The notes below the pieces were generated by a model, which saw nothing but the letters and a program-made list of their open reading frames with translations, was not told where the DNA came from and ran no database searches. Source: Euryarchaeota archaeon UBA125 (GTDB lineage: Archaea > Thermoplasmatota > Poseidoniia > Poseidoniales > Thalassarchaeaceae). Taken from it: DNA of 36,601 nucleotides. The stretch spans positions 1 through 36,601 of the forward strand of contig DAPV01000078.1 of assembly GCA_002502625.1 (NCBI GenBank). The letters are read 5' to 3'. Shown one piece after another: positions 25,731 through 34,290 of this stretch; position 1 is the stretch's first letter, and the number at the start of each line of letters is the position of its first letter. Both the position numbers and the translations under genes were made by a program.

Positions 25731-27129
25731 AGATGCACGAGAAGCGGTAGGAGATTACAAAGCAGGATGGCATGATCCTGAAAATGCAACTATTCGATTC
25801 GACTATGGTCTCTCAGAACAGGTAGTAAGAGATATTTCCGCTCTGAAAAATGAACCTGAATGGATGACTGAAATTCGTGTTAAGGCATTCCACCACTTTA
25901 TGGAAAGACCAATGCCAACTTGGGGTAATATGCACATGCTTGAAGAGATTGACTTTGACAAAGTATGTTATTATCTGAGATCATCTAATGCTACTGAGAA
26001 AAACTGGGAAGATGTGCCAGAAGATATTCGAAATACATTCGAACGATTAGGGATTCCAGAAGCAGAACAAAAATGGCTTTCTGGAGTAACTGCTCAGTAT
26101 GAATCTGAAGCAGTCTACCATAGCATTAGAGAAGATTTGGAAGAACAAGGAGTGATTTTCCTAGATATGGATAGTGGATTGAGAGAATATGAAGGAATTG
26201 TCAAAGAATATTTCTGCTCAGTTGTTCCTTTTTCAGACAATAAATTTTCTGCACTCAATACCGCCGTTTGGTCGGGTGGTTCTTTCATTTATGTTCCAAG
26301 TGGAGTACATGTTGAAATGCCTGTACAAGCCTACTTCAGAATCAATGCGAAGAATATGGGGCAATTTGAAAGAACTCTTATTATTGCCGATGAAGGAAGT
26401 AGTATTCACTATGTCGAAGGTTGTACTGCACCAACATATTCTACTGACTCTCTGCATTCTGCGGTTGTAGAATTAATCGCTATGCCAGGAGCACATATTA
26501 GATATTCAACTGTACAAAACTGGTCCGCTAATGTGTATAATTTAGTTACTAAACGAGGAGTGGCTCACGAGAATGCAACAATTGAATGGATTGATGGAAA
26601 TATTGGATCAAAACTCACGATGAAATATCCTGCTGTGATATTGAAGGGAGAAGGATCGCATGCTGAGGTCATTTCAGTTGCTTATTCTGGTAAAGGACAG
26701 CATCAAGATGCAGGTGCTAAAATCCATCACTTAGCAAGTAATACGACAAGTAAAATCCTCTCGAAGAGCATCAGTAAAAATGGAGGAAGAGGATCTTACC
26801 GAGGGATGGTTACAGTTTCTCCTAAAGCAGAAAATTGCAAAGTAAACGTAGTTTGTGATGCACTGCTATTAGACGAAGCAAGTCGTTCAGATACTTATCC
26901 AACAATGGAAGTTGGTAATTCTGGAGCCAGATGTGAACATGAAGCCTCAGTGAGTAAAGTCAGTGACGACCAACTATTCTACTTAATGAGTAGAGGACAT
27001 TCAGAAGAAGAAGCATTAGCACTAATTGTGAACGGTTTCTTTGAACCTTTTACTCGTGAATTACCCATGGAGTATGCAGTTGAACTTAATCAATTGATGT
27101 CTCTTGAAATGGAAGGAAGCATTGGGTGA
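25723..27129 (+). CDS. sufB: Fe-S cluster assembly protein SufB
   Basis: A 468-aa SufB with the full family pattern: SALNTAVWSGGSFIYVPSGVHVEMPVQAYFRIN within its centre, AKIHHLASNTTSKILSKSIS, YRGMVTVSP and ARCEHEASVSKVSDDQLFYL near the end. VVCDALLLDEASRSDTYP holds the Cys at the position of E. coli C405, which accepts sulfur and builds the nascent cluster. It starts inside sufC and is followed by sufD after 9 bases. Forms SufBC2D with its neighbours. Confidence 0.95.
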   Translation: MSEDAREAVGDYKAGWHDPENATIRFDYGLSEQVVRDISALKNEPEWMTEIRVKAFHHFMERPMPTWGNMHMLEEIDFDKVCYYLRSSNATEKNWEDVPEDIRNTFERLGIPEAEQKWLSGVTAQYESEAVYHSIREDLEEQGVIFLDMDSGLREYEGIVKEYFCSVVPFSDNKFSALNTAVWSGGSFIYVPSGVHVEMPVQAYFRINAKNMGQFERTLIIADEGSSIHYVEGCTAPTYSTDSLHSAVVELIAMPGAHIRYSTVQNWSANVYNLVTKRGVAHENATIEWIDGNIGSKLTMKYPAVILKGEGSHAEVISVAYSGKGQHQDAGAKIHHLASNTTSKILSKSISKNGGRGSYRGMVTVSPKAENCKVNVVCDALLLDEASRSDTYPTMEVGNSGARCEHEASVSKVSDDQLFYLMSRGHSEEEALALIVNGFFEPFTRELPMEYAVELNQLMSLEMEGSIG

Positions 27130-27138
27130 GAAATCGAT

Positions 27139-28242
27139 ATGAGTTCACCATATCTCGAACATGCAAATACTGACAAGGCCGCACATATCTGGAGATACAC
27201 GCCTTGGAAAAGGGCACATCCAACTGGTACAATAAATGAAGTCCCACAATCTGAGTCGCCCGAAATTTCAATTTCTCTTGTAGATGGGACATCAGTTCCA
27301 GATGGAATCACAATTGAACCTGCTACTGAATCCGACATAGAAAGATTAGGACATGAACTAGATTTCGATCATGGTACTGCTGCTCCAAAATTTATTGCAG
27401 CGGTCGCTAAAAAAACGATGATCCTTAAGATAGAGAATAAGATAAAAGTAGAAACTCCACTAATTGTTACAATTACAACTTCAGGAGATATTTGTGCATC
27501 GAGATTACTGATTGATATTGGAAGTCAAGTAGAAGCAGAGATAATTACTCTAATAGAAGGAAATGCAAATTGGACAGGAATTCTCAGAGAAGGGCAATAT
27601 GGATCTAATTCAATAATTAATGATGTAGTAACTCAAATCACAGGAAACAGATTAGTTCGATGTGATGCTCTTTCCTTATGTAGAGATGCGCAAGTAAAAG
27701 CAGGAACAGTTAATGCTTCTTCTTCACAAGCTAAAATTGACATTAGACATTGGCTCAATGAACCTGGATCGTCTCTCAAAGTAAATGGATCTATCCTTTC
27801 ATCAAATGAAAACCATCTAGATTCACACATTGAAATCACACACTCAGGGAGGCAGACACATAGCAGATTGGAATGGCATTCTGCCTGTGGTGGAAAAAGT
27901 AACACTACTGGAACAGGAATGTTGAGAATTGATGCCGGAGCAAAAGGTGCGGATGCAGGTCAACTTTTCCATAATTTATTACTTTCTGAAAAAGCTAAGG
28001 CGAACTCTATTCCAGAATTAGAAGTACTTGAGAGTGAGGTAGTTGGATGTGGACATGGAACTGCGAATGGACCAATAGATGAACAACAACTTTTCTATCT
28101 TTCAACTAGAGGACTTGATGAAGAACAAGCAAGGGCTGCTCTAATTGCGGCTTTCCTGAATACTCCACTTTCGGACATGGGTTCCAATCTACTTCATGGA
28201 TGGTTAGTTGAGCGTATAGAGAAACACCTCAATTTGATATGA
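27139..28242 (+). CDS. sufD: Fe-S cluster assembly protein SufD
   Basis: A 367-aa paralogue of SufB. The SufBD core is visible in the second half: QAKIDIRHWLNEPGSSLKVNG, a SRLEWHSACGGKS segment in place of SufB's SYRGMV region, and VVGCGHGTANGPIDEQQLFYLSTRG within the C-terminus. The His in GCGHG is at the position of the E. coli SufD His involved in iron or cluster handling. The first 150 residues are diverged, as is usual for SufD. Its last bases overlap sufS by ATGA. Confidence 0.92.
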   Translation: MSSPYLEHANTDKAAHIWRYTPWKRAHPTGTINEVPQSESPEISISLVDGTSVPDGITIEPATESDIERLGHELDFDHGTAAPKFIAAVAKKTMILKIENKIKVETPLIVTITTSGDICASRLLIDIGSQVEAEIITLIEGNANWTGILREGQYGSNSIINDVVTQITGNRLVRCDALSLCRDAQVKAGTVNASSSQAKIDIRHWLNEPGSSLKVNGSILSSNENHLDSHIEITHSGRQTHSRLEWHSACGGKSNTTGTGMLRIDAGAKGADAGQLFHNLLLSEKAKANSIPELEVLESEVVGCGHGTANGPIDEQQLFYLSTRGLDEEQARAALIAAFLNTPLSDMGSNLLHGWLVERIEKHLNLI

Positions 28243-29528
28243 CCGATACACGGGTTGAAATCCAGTTATCCCTTCGGGATACTATGGATGATGCAAGAAT
28301 GAAGGCTATCAGGTCAGATTTCCCCATCTTAACAAGAACCATGGATGGAGGTCGTCCATTAGTTTATCTTGATAATGCAGCGACTACTCAAAAACCTAGA
28401 CAAGTAATTGAAGCAATGAACTCATATTATGAGAATACAAATTCTAATGTCCATAGAGCAGTACATACTTTAGCGGGAGAAGCAACGGAAGGATATGAAA
28501 ATGCTCGAACAGAAATTGCTGCATATTTTGGAGCGCCTAGAGATCATTTGATTTTCACTAGTGGAACTACTGAAGCAATTAACTTAGTTGCCTATGGTTG
28601 GGCAAGAGCAAATCTTAGCAAAGGCGACGTTATTGTAACAACAGAAATGGAACACCATGCTGATATCGTGCCTTGGCAGATTCTATCGAAAGAGAGGGGA
28701 ATAGAAATCAGATACATCCCCCTAGAGAGAGACACATTAACTCTGGACATGGATGCCTTTGAGATGGCTGTTTCTGATGCAAATCTCGTATGCGTAGTTC
28801 ATACTTCAAACGTATTAGGGGTCAGAAATGATATTGAAAAAATTATTCAACTCTCAAAATCAAAAGGTAATGGCGGTAAAGGAGCATTTGTAATGATTGA
28901 TGCGGCTCAAGCAGCACCTCATGAAAGAATTAATTTTCTTGAAATGAACTGTGATTTTTTGGCATTGAGTTCGCATAAAATGGGCGGACCGACCGGAATC
29001 GGAGGGCTTTTCGTACGTCCGGAAATTATGGAAACTATGGATCCTTTCATTACAGGAGGAGATATGATTGAAACTGTAACTCTTGAAGGTTCAACATTTC
29101 AAAAAGGACCTCAAAAATTTGAGGCTGGGACCCCTAGAATTGCTGAAGCCTTCGGATGGCATGCAGCTGTTGAATGGCTTTCTCCATTTGATATGAAAGA
29201 AGTACACGAACATATATCTAATCTTGCTAGAGAAACAGCCGCCAAGATGTCAACAATCCCTGGAATCAAAATCTATGGACGTCATGACCTTGAATCATGC
29301 TCTGGTGTCGTATCGTTTTTACATGAAAAAATTCATGCAGAGGATCTCGCACATCTACTTGATTCGGGTGGTTTTGCTGTTAGAACCGGGCATCATTGTG
29401 CGCAACCGCTAATGGAGGCATTGGGAGTATCGAGTACCGCTAGGATATCATTTTGGATATACAATACTAAAGAAGAAGCGAATTCATTTGTCGAGCATCT
29501 AACAAATATTGTGAAACGATTTGGTTGA
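28239..29528 (+). CDS. sufS: Cysteine desulfurase SufS
   Basis: A type II cysteine desulfurase that removes sulfur from cysteine as a persulfide. LVYLDNAATTQKP (41-53), TSGTTEAINLVA (108-119), TEMEHHADIVPW (135-146) and the PLP lysine in LSSHKMGG (K247) are conserved. VRTGHHCAQPLM carries the catalytic Cys (C387) on the short loop of the SufS type. A short N-terminal extension precedes the conserved IRSDFPIL. The start overlaps the sufD stop. SufE follows after 20 bases. Confidence 0.95.
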   Translation: MTDTRVEIQLSLRDTMDDARMKAIRSDFPILTRTMDGGRPLVYLDNAATTQKPRQVIEAMNSYYENTNSNVHRAVHTLAGEATEGYENARTEIAAYFGAPRDHLIFTSGTTEAINLVAYGWARANLSKGDVIVTTEMEHHADIVPWQILSKERGIEIRYIPLERDTLTLDMDAFEMAVSDANLVCVVHTSNVLGVRNDIEKIIQLSKSKGNGGKGAFVMIDAAQAAPHERINFLEMNCDFLALSSHKMGGPTGIGGLFVRPEIMETMDPFITGGDMIETVTLEGSTFQKGPQKFEAGTPRIAEAFGWHAAVEWLSPFDMKEVHEHISNLARETAAKMSTIPGIKIYGRHDLESCSGVVSFLHEKIHAEDLAHLLDSGGFAVRTGHHCAQPLMEALGVSSTARISFWIYNTKEEANSFVEHLTNIVKRFG

Positions 29529-29548
29529 TTAGAATAAAAGGTGAAAAG

Positions 29549-29977
29549 ATGACTAATTGGCCTGCTCCTCTAACAATTATCATTAACGAATTCAAGGAAT
29601 GCTTCGACAGAATGGAAAGATATGAATTACTTTTTGAGTATGCTGAAAAACTACCTCATGAACTTCAAACCGAAAAATGGACCGAAGAGAATCGGGTAAA
29701 AGGATGCCAATCAGAAGCTCACGTAGAGTGTAAGCTCGACGGAAATGGAGGCTTTCAAATTCACGGAGCAGCAGATGCAAATCTAGTACAAGGACTCATT
29801 GCTATTTTAGCAATCGGTGTAGATGGATTACTACCCTCACAAGTAGCATGCCTTAGTCCAAATTTCGTTGATGAGATGGATGTCAAGGCATCACTAACTC
29901 CATCAAGAGCTAATGGATTTCTGAATATGTTTGAAATGATTAGAAATACTGCGGCAAATATGTCAGAGGGGGCATGA
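29549..29977 (+). CDS. sufE: Sulfur acceptor protein SufE
   Basis: A 142-aa SufE that accepts persulfide sulfur from SufS and hands it to SufBCD. The active-site loop is NRVKGCQSEAHVEC (C53 as acceptor). GAADANLVQGLIAILAIGVDG matches the family core. The ATG at 29549 is preferred over a TTG at 29525 because AAAAGGTGAAAAG forms a ribosome site just before it. The stop overlaps the next gene's ATG (ATGA). SufE is usual in bacteria and uncommon in archaeal SUF operons. Confidence 0.92.
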   Translation: MTNWPAPLTIIINEFKECFDRMERYELLFEYAEKLPHELQTEKWTEENRVKGCQSEAHVECKLDGNGGFQIHGAADANLVQGLIAILAIGVDGLLPSQVACLSPNFVDEMDVKASLTPSRANGFLNMFEMIRNTAANMSEGA

Positions 29978-30294
29978 CAATGGGGTTATCAGAAAATGTA
30001 ATTGATTCAATCAGGCCAGTACAGGACCCTGAAATGAAAATAGGAGTAGTAGATCTTGGACTGATTTATGATGTTAGAATTGAGGAGCAGGGAGAGACTA
30101 TCCATGCAGAAATTGATCTTACTTTAACTTCGCCTGGATGTCCTGCTGCACCTGAAATAATGGCTGCAGTTCACCGTGCTGGGCTTGAAACAGAAGGTGT
30201 CGATTCGGTACATGTTAATCTGGTTTGGTCACCTAGATGGGACCCAAAAATACATGCTTCGGAAGATGCTCAATTTGAATTAGGAATCTTCTAA
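29974..30294 (+). CDS. sufT: SufT / MIP18-family (DUF59) Fe-S maturation protein
   Basis: A 106-aa DUF59 domain: PVQDPEMKIGVVDLGLIYDV, then LTLTSPGCPAAPEIMAAV with the family Cys, and VNLVWSPRWDP. SufT-type proteins aid delivery or maturation of Fe-S clusters when demand is high. The start may be 29974 or the second ATG at 29980. It closes the SUF operon, coupled to sufE by ATGA. Its last 15 bases overlap the 3' end of the convergent TFB gene. Confidence 0.88.
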   Translation: MTMGLSENVIDSIRPVQDPEMKIGVVDLGLIYDVRIEEQGETIHAEIDLTLTSPGCPAAPEIMAAVHRAGLETEGVDSVHVNLVWSPRWDPKIHASEDAQFELGIF

Positions 30295-31296
30295 TTTTGC
30301 TACTCTTTGATTCAAAATTTTCAACAATCCTCTAAGTGTAACTTCACTGACCCCACATACGCTACAAACTTCATTCTGGGTGCGATTAGACCCGCAATCT
30401 GCAGCGGCACGGTATAGTAAGACACCTGCAATCCCCGAAGGTTTCTTTCCTTGCCAAGCGAGATCTTCCTTAGTTTGATTCCAAATTTCATTCGCTCTAC
30501 CTAATACTCTAGGAGGTAATTGAAGATCTGAATGAAATTTATCTAGATACTCTGTTGGACCAGAAATATGATGAGTCCCTAATTCACGGGCGACTAAACG
30601 AATTGTACGTTTTAGTTCTTTTACTTCAACCTCTGAAATCATATCAAATCTTTCTGCAATATCTTCTATTCTTCTGGGAATTCGGGCTTCACGAGCTGCA
30701 ATATATACGCATGCAGCAGTAACACCCCTAATCGATCTGCCTGTAACTAATCCCTTCTCTACTGCTTTACGATATAGGCCACTTGCTTGATCTCTTAATT
30801 GAGGTGGAAGGTCTCCTCTATCACGAATAAATTGCATAGCTTTAGCCAAATTTCTTGATCTACTATCTCTAGTCTTTGAACGTTGATCAATTGTTGCTCT
30901 TCGTCTCCAATCTCGAACTTGTTTAGAAGACATTCCATTTAACCTGGCTTTTCCGCCAATCAAATCACGTTTGTCAATAATTGTCGATAGACCCTTGTCT
31001 GAAAGACTAACTGTAGTTGGAGCACCCACTCTAGAGCGATCTGCCCCATCAGAGTGATTCACCCATTCTGCTCCGGGATCAATCATATTCTGTTCAACTA
31101 CAAAACCACAAACAGAACAAACGGTCTCACCCCGAGAAATATCAGTATCCCATTCATTAGATCCACACAATTGACAAGGTTCAGATTGACCATCTGTTCT
31201 TCTTTGTGCCTGACTTGGACGAGGAGAGGATACGAATTCTCCGCCCCTCCGGCTGTCGTTTGACTTTTCTAATTCTGTTTTTTTCTTGGGTTCCAT
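30280..31296 (-). CDS. tfb: Transcription initiation factor IIB (TFB)
   Basis: A 338-aa TFB that bridges TBP-bound promoter DNA and RNA polymerase. The zinc ribbon uses CQLC (41-44) and CSVC (60-63). The B-reader/linker region follows (GAEWVNHSDGADRSRVGAPT), then two cyclin repeats: DLPPQLRDQASGLYRKAVEKG with SIRGVTAACVYIAARE in the first and KPSGIAGVLLYRAAADCG in the second. About 40 extra hydrophilic residues precede the zinc ribbon. It stands alone with its own promoter. Confidence 0.95.
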   Translation of the reverse strand: MEPKKKTELEKSNDSRRGGEFVSSPRPSQAQRRTDGQSEPCQLCGSNEWDTDISRGETVCSVCGFVVEQNMIDPGAEWVNHSDGADRSRVGAPTTVSLSDKGLSTIIDKRDLIGGKARLNGMSSKQVRDWRRRATIDQRSKTRDSRSRNLAKAMQFIRDRGDLPPQLRDQASGLYRKAVEKGLVTGRSIRGVTAACVYIAAREARIPRRIEDIAERFDMISEVEVKELKRTIRLVARELGTHHISGPTEYLDKFHSDLQLPPRVLGRANEIWNQTKEDLAWQGKKPSGIAGVLLYRAAADCGSNRTQNEVCSVCGVSEVTLRGLLKILNQRVAKLEDS

Positions 31297-31337
31297 TTTA
31301 TCACTCTCTTACCAACTCTGGGTTGTATAGTTCGACT

Positions 31338-31356
31338 CCAGAGTATATTAATCTTA
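31338..31356 (-). promoter_or_regulatory. Candidate TATA element upstream of tfb
   Basis: On the minus strand the sequence AGATTAATATACTC lies about 48 bases before the tfb start codon. TTAATATA is a plausible archaeal TATA box that would place transcription start about 20-25 bases before the ATG. The assignment rests on sequence and spacing only; a second AT-rich run (TTTTTTAT, 31358-31365) could serve the divergent gene. Confidence 0.3.
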
Positions 31357-31427
31357 CTTTTTTATGGTTATCTAGAAAGCTTAGTGACAAGCAATACCTT
31401 GATTCATAAGAGGATGAATCAACGTAT

Positions 31428-32165
31428 GTGGAAGTCATCCGTTTACCCGGCATTCACCATGACACGAGCATCTCAATTGTTGCAGGATCCGAAAAAAGTG
31501 TTTTGATAGATTCGGGAACTTCTTGGCATCAAGTAAATATCGAAGAACGTATCAATTCTAAAATTGAATTATTACCTAAAATCGAGGCTATTTTGTTGAC
31601 TCATCGGCATTATGATACCTCGGGAGCAGCAAATTTCCTCAGTAAAAAATTTGATGCACCTATTTTTATTCATCCTGCTGCTTCAAATTCTTTGATTTCA
31701 AACGATCAACTCACTACTTGGGCATCAAGATATGATTCAGATATGCCAGTAACTGAAACAATACCTCTTACAGATGGATGGGAAATGAATCTTGGGGGAG
31801 GAAATATTCGATGTATCTACACTCCTGGCCATACGAACTGTCATTCTTCATTTTTCATTCCAGAATTATCTATTCTTTTTGCAGGTGATTTAATTCCATC
31901 ACCAGAGTATCCGGGAAGAACAGATTTACCTACAGGAAATATACCAAAAATGCTAGAATCAATAGAGAGAATTATTACGCTTAAACCAGAAGTAATTGTT
32001 CCTTCGCGAGGTAAAACAATTCGAGGAAAAGAAGTTCAAATGATATTAGAAAAACATCGTAATTTCTTTATTTCATTGATAGAAAATATAGGAGAATTAC
32101 CAGATGACTGGCCTAAACCAAGTTCTACCTGTATGTGGTGGTCTCCAAATCCCGAATGGAAATAA
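31428..32165 (+). CDS. MBL-fold hydrolase-like protein with incomplete metal site
   Basis: A 245-aa protein with a GTG start. It has the glyoxalase II/LACTB2-like fold: SVLIDSGTSW, ILLTHRHYDTSGAANFL, TPGHTNCHSSFF and FAGDLIPSPEYPGR. The usual HxHxDH reads HRHYDT (H59, H61, D63, T64). The final His-containing GHG motif reads SRG (VPSRGKTIRGK). Two expected metal ligands are thus replaced while the TPGH and GD ligands remain. A single-metal enzyme or a non-catalytic role is possible. It is divergent from tfb and convergent with the small zinc protein gene. Confidence 0.75.
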   Translation: MEVIRLPGIHHDTSISIVAGSEKSVLIDSGTSWHQVNIEERINSKIELLPKIEAILLTHRHYDTSGAANFLSKKFDAPIFIHPAASNSLISNDQLTTWASRYDSDMPVTETIPLTDGWEMNLGGGNIRCIYTPGHTNCHSSFFIPELSILFAGDLIPSPEYPGRTDLPTGNIPKMLESIERIITLKPEVIVPSRGKTIRGKEVQMILEKHRNFFISLIENIGELPDDWPKPSSTCMWWSPNPEWK

Positions 32166-32174
32166 ACTGCTAAA

Positions 32175-32444
32175 TCAATATTGATCTGGCTCATCCTTTT
32201 TGGCTTTCTTCCATTCACGATAGCAAGGACGACAAATTCGAACCCTTCTGACATCTCTCTTTAGTCCATCATCACCCCATACATCAATTGCATTATCTAT
32301 TGCAATAGAACGCCCACCAAATCGCTTGTCTGCCCATTTTTCACATCCAGCAACATCGCAAGGGACTTCTCCTTCTTCTTCATCAGATTTGACTTTCTTA
32401 GCCTTCGGGGCACGATTTGCCCGTGCCTTCTTCTTGAAGCCCAT
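32175..32444 (-). CDS. Small zinc-finger-like basic protein
   Basis: From the ATG at 32444 it is 89 aa: MGFKKKARANRAPKAKK, a short acidic run, then PCDVAGC and VRICRPCYREWKK. The two Cys pairs (CxxxxC and CxxC) suggest one zinc site. The frame continues to 32498, but those extra codons lie in a duplicated copy of the purA 3' end read out of frame, so they are not part of the gene. I know no function. The basic N-terminus and zinc site would fit RNA or ribosome association, which is inference. It is probably cotranscribed after purA. Confidence 0.65.
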   Translation of the reverse strand: MGFKKKARANRAPKAKKVKSDEEEGEVPCDVAGCEKWADKRFGGRSIAIDNAIDVWGDDGLKRDVRRVRICRPCYREWKKAKKDEPDQY

Positions 32445-32498
32445 ACATAGCGGTGTGAAAGGTTGAACATGAAACTTGGGTTTAAGCAGATTGCTCAA

Positions 32499-32586
32499 TG
32501 GATACTTTACGATCAGGCTTAGGAGGCGAACAGCATTGGAAGTTCGCCTTCTTATTGAGACTCTTACATAAGCAAGATTTAGGTTT
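32499..32586 (-). pseudogene. Decayed copy of the purA 3' end
   Basis: Read on the minus strand, this segment and the bases just after it (to about 32482) resemble the last 35 or so codons of purA, with frame-breaking changes. The end matches best (PDRKVSIEQSA versus PDREASIEKSE). No promoter or start is visible. It explains most of the 174-base space between the zinc-protein frame and purA. Confidence 0.6.
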
Positions 32587-32634
32587 TTAAGGCTTCAGTG
32601 GACGATTTGCTCGTGCCCTCTTCTTGAAGCCCAT
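32587..32634 (-). pseudogene. Truncated duplicate of the small zinc-protein gene
   Basis: Within the 190-base tandem duplication, the second copy of the gene start reads MGFKKRARANRPLKP followed by a TAA stop, against MGFKKKARANRAPK in the intact gene. Only 15 codons remain. The first 11 codons are strongly conserved. Translation as a micropeptide cannot be excluded but a remnant is likelier. Confidence 0.7.
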
Positions 32635-32672
32635 ATCCAGCCGTATGAACGATTAGAAAATGAATCTTGGGT

Positions 32673-33977
32673 TCATTCAGACTTCTCAATTGAAGCTTCA
32701 CGGTCGGGGCCTACTCCTACACTAGTAACTGGAACTCCTAGTAACTTCTCTATTGTCTCAATATACACTTGTGCTTCTTGAGGCAATACTGAGTATCCTT
32801 GACCGGTAGCCCTTGCTTCTCTAGACAATTTTAGCCATTCATCAAGAGATAGCGGTGAAAAACCGGGTAATTTCATTGTGACGGGTGTAGCCTTCTCTAA
32901 TAACCCAATATCAGCAGGAAATTCATGAACCTGTGAACCATCGATATCATAACCAATAACAATTTCAATTTCATCTATTCCTCCTAAAACGTCTAATTTG
33001 GTCAATACTACTTCATCAAATCCATTCACCCTCATTGCATGACGAAGGGGGACTATATCCAACCAACCGCAACGTCTTGGACGTCCAGTAGTAGTCCCGA
33101 ATTCATGCCCTACATCTCCAAGGTGTTTACCTACGTCATCTGTTAATTCAGCAGGGAAGGGGCCATGCCCTACTCTTGTAGTATATGCCTTTACTACTCC
33201 TATACATCTATTCACATGACCTGGGTGAACTCCTGCCCCATGAGTTGCATTTGCCCTACTGGTAACTGAACTGGTTACATACGGATATGTTCCTTGTGAA
33301 ATATCTAGTAAAGCTCCTTGTGCACCTTCTAATAAGACAAATTCTCCGCGCTTCAAAGAATGATCTATCATTACTCCTGTAGGTCGAACAGATTCACCAA
33401 ATCGATTCTGAATCCATTCAAGATCGTTTGTCAATGTCAACTTATCGATGCTTGAATCAAGACCTGCTGCGGTCAATTGGCTATTCATTCGATTAACCAT
33501 CAAAGTAACTTTAGCATCATCTTTCAGTACAGAAGGTAGATCAACAAATCGAATTCCAATACGATCTATTGCATCCCTATATGTAGGGCCTATTCCTCTT
33601 CCTGTGGTCCCAATTTCTTTGTCTGCCCCATCTAAAATTCGATGATATGGTAATGTAATGTGAGCTCGTTCTGAGATAAATAATCGTTCTCCTTCGGGTC
33701 TTTCACCCCCAAAAGCAAACCATGAATCCAATTCTTCTTCCAACTTCCATGGGTCGATTACCATTCCATCCCCAAGTACCAAATTACAATGGCTGTAAGT
33801 AATACCACTTGGAAGATGATGGAACGCTAATTTACGTTCTCCAATCACAATTGTGTGTCCTGCGTTCGATCCCCCTTGAAAACGAACTACCCAATCCGCT
33901 TCTGACGCTAATTGATCAACCAATTTTCCTTTTCCTTCGTCTCCCCACTGTGCTCCGAGGACTACTGTAGCAGGCAT
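32673..33977 (-). CDS. purA: Adenylosuccinate synthetase
   Basis: A 434-aa enzyme that joins IMP and aspartate using GTP, the first committed step to AMP. Motifs: VLGAQWGDEGKGKLVD at the N-terminus, FQGGSNAGHT, GTTGRGIGPTYRDA, LLEGAQGALLDISQGTYPYVTSS within its centre, GTTTGRPRRCGWLD and VGVGPDREASI at the end. The frame runs up to 34034, but the family begins at MPATVVLGAQWGD, so the ATG at 33977 is the start. It is divergent from the L40e gene across 102 bases. Confidence 0.95.
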   Translation of the reverse strand: MPATVVLGAQWGDEGKGKLVDQLASEADWVVRFQGGSNAGHTIVIGERKLAFHHLPSGITYSHCNLVLGDGMVIDPWKLEEELDSWFAFGGERPEGERLFISERAHITLPYHRILDGADKEIGTTGRGIGPTYRDAIDRIGIRFVDLPSVLKDDAKVTLMVNRMNSQLTAAGLDSSIDKLTLTNDLEWIQNRFGESVRPTGVMIDHSLKRGEFVLLEGAQGALLDISQGTYPYVTSSVTSRANATHGAGVHPGHVNRCIGVVKAYTTRVGHGPFPAELTDDVGKHLGDVGHEFGTTTGRPRRCGWLDIVPLRHAMRVNGFDEVVLTKLDVLGGIDEIEIVIGYDIDGSQVHEFPADIGLLEKATPVTMKLPGFSPLSLDEWLKLSREARATGQGYSVLPQEAQVYIETIEKLLGVPVTSVGVGPDREASIEKSE

Positions 33978-34079
33978 GATTAGTGTCGGGCGACTGAGGC
34001 CTTTGAATGATGCCTCTGTGTGAAGAGAGAACATTACTCCATCCGATGCGGTTATGAAGGGTGGATTGGTCCCCGTGCC

Positions 34080-34235
34080 ATGGCCCGGTTCCCTGAGGCG
34101 GAAGTGCGCAACCTACACAAGTGGGTCTGCATGAAATGCTCAGCAACTCATAGAGGTCGAAAGAAGCCACTGAAATGTAGGAAATGTGGCTACAAGGGCC
34201 TCCGCCCAAAGATAGTTGAGAAGAAGCAACGTTGA
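34080..34235 (+). CDS. rpl40e: Ribosomal protein L40e
   Basis: A 51-aa archaeal/eukaryotic large-subunit protein: MARFPEAEVRNLHKWVCMKC, then KCRKCGYKGLRPK. The four Cys (CMKC and CRKC) form the zinc site. The frame extends upstream to 34020, but homologues start at MARFPEAE, which fixes the ATG at 34080. GAAGGGTGG lies about 25 bases upstream, too far to be a clear ribosome site. Confidence 0.93.
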   Translation: MARFPEAEVRNLHKWVCMKCSATHRGRKKPLKCRKCGYKGLRPKIVEKKQR

Positions 34236-34290
34236 TGATTATCATCATCACATTGCTCATCGCACTTCATTTAGAATAGTCTCAAGAACT

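Larger units (their letters stand above)
32405..32760. repeat. Diverged tandem duplication (offset 190 bases) across the purA/zinc-protein junction
   Basis: Bases about 32411-32500 and 32601-32690 align without gaps at a constant offset of 190, including the shared CTTCTTGAAGCCCATA. More diverged similarity continues on the purA side. Copy near 32444 holds the functional start of the zinc-protein gene plus a decayed purA 3' end. Copy near 32634 holds the real purA 3' end plus a truncated zinc-protein start. On the minus strand the decayed copy reads KPDRKVSIEQSA-stop against PDREASIEKSE-stop in purA. Confidence 0.8.

Noticed and set aside
31358..31365. T-run between tfb and the MBL-fold gene as a terminator
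   Set aside because: It lies between two divergent starts, where a terminator is not expected; it is more likely promoter-associated AT-rich sequence.
33978..34079. Possible C/D-box RNA in the purA/L40e spacer (TGATGC and CTGA-like strings)
   Set aside because: The boxes are imperfect and badly spaced, and the strings are expected by chance.
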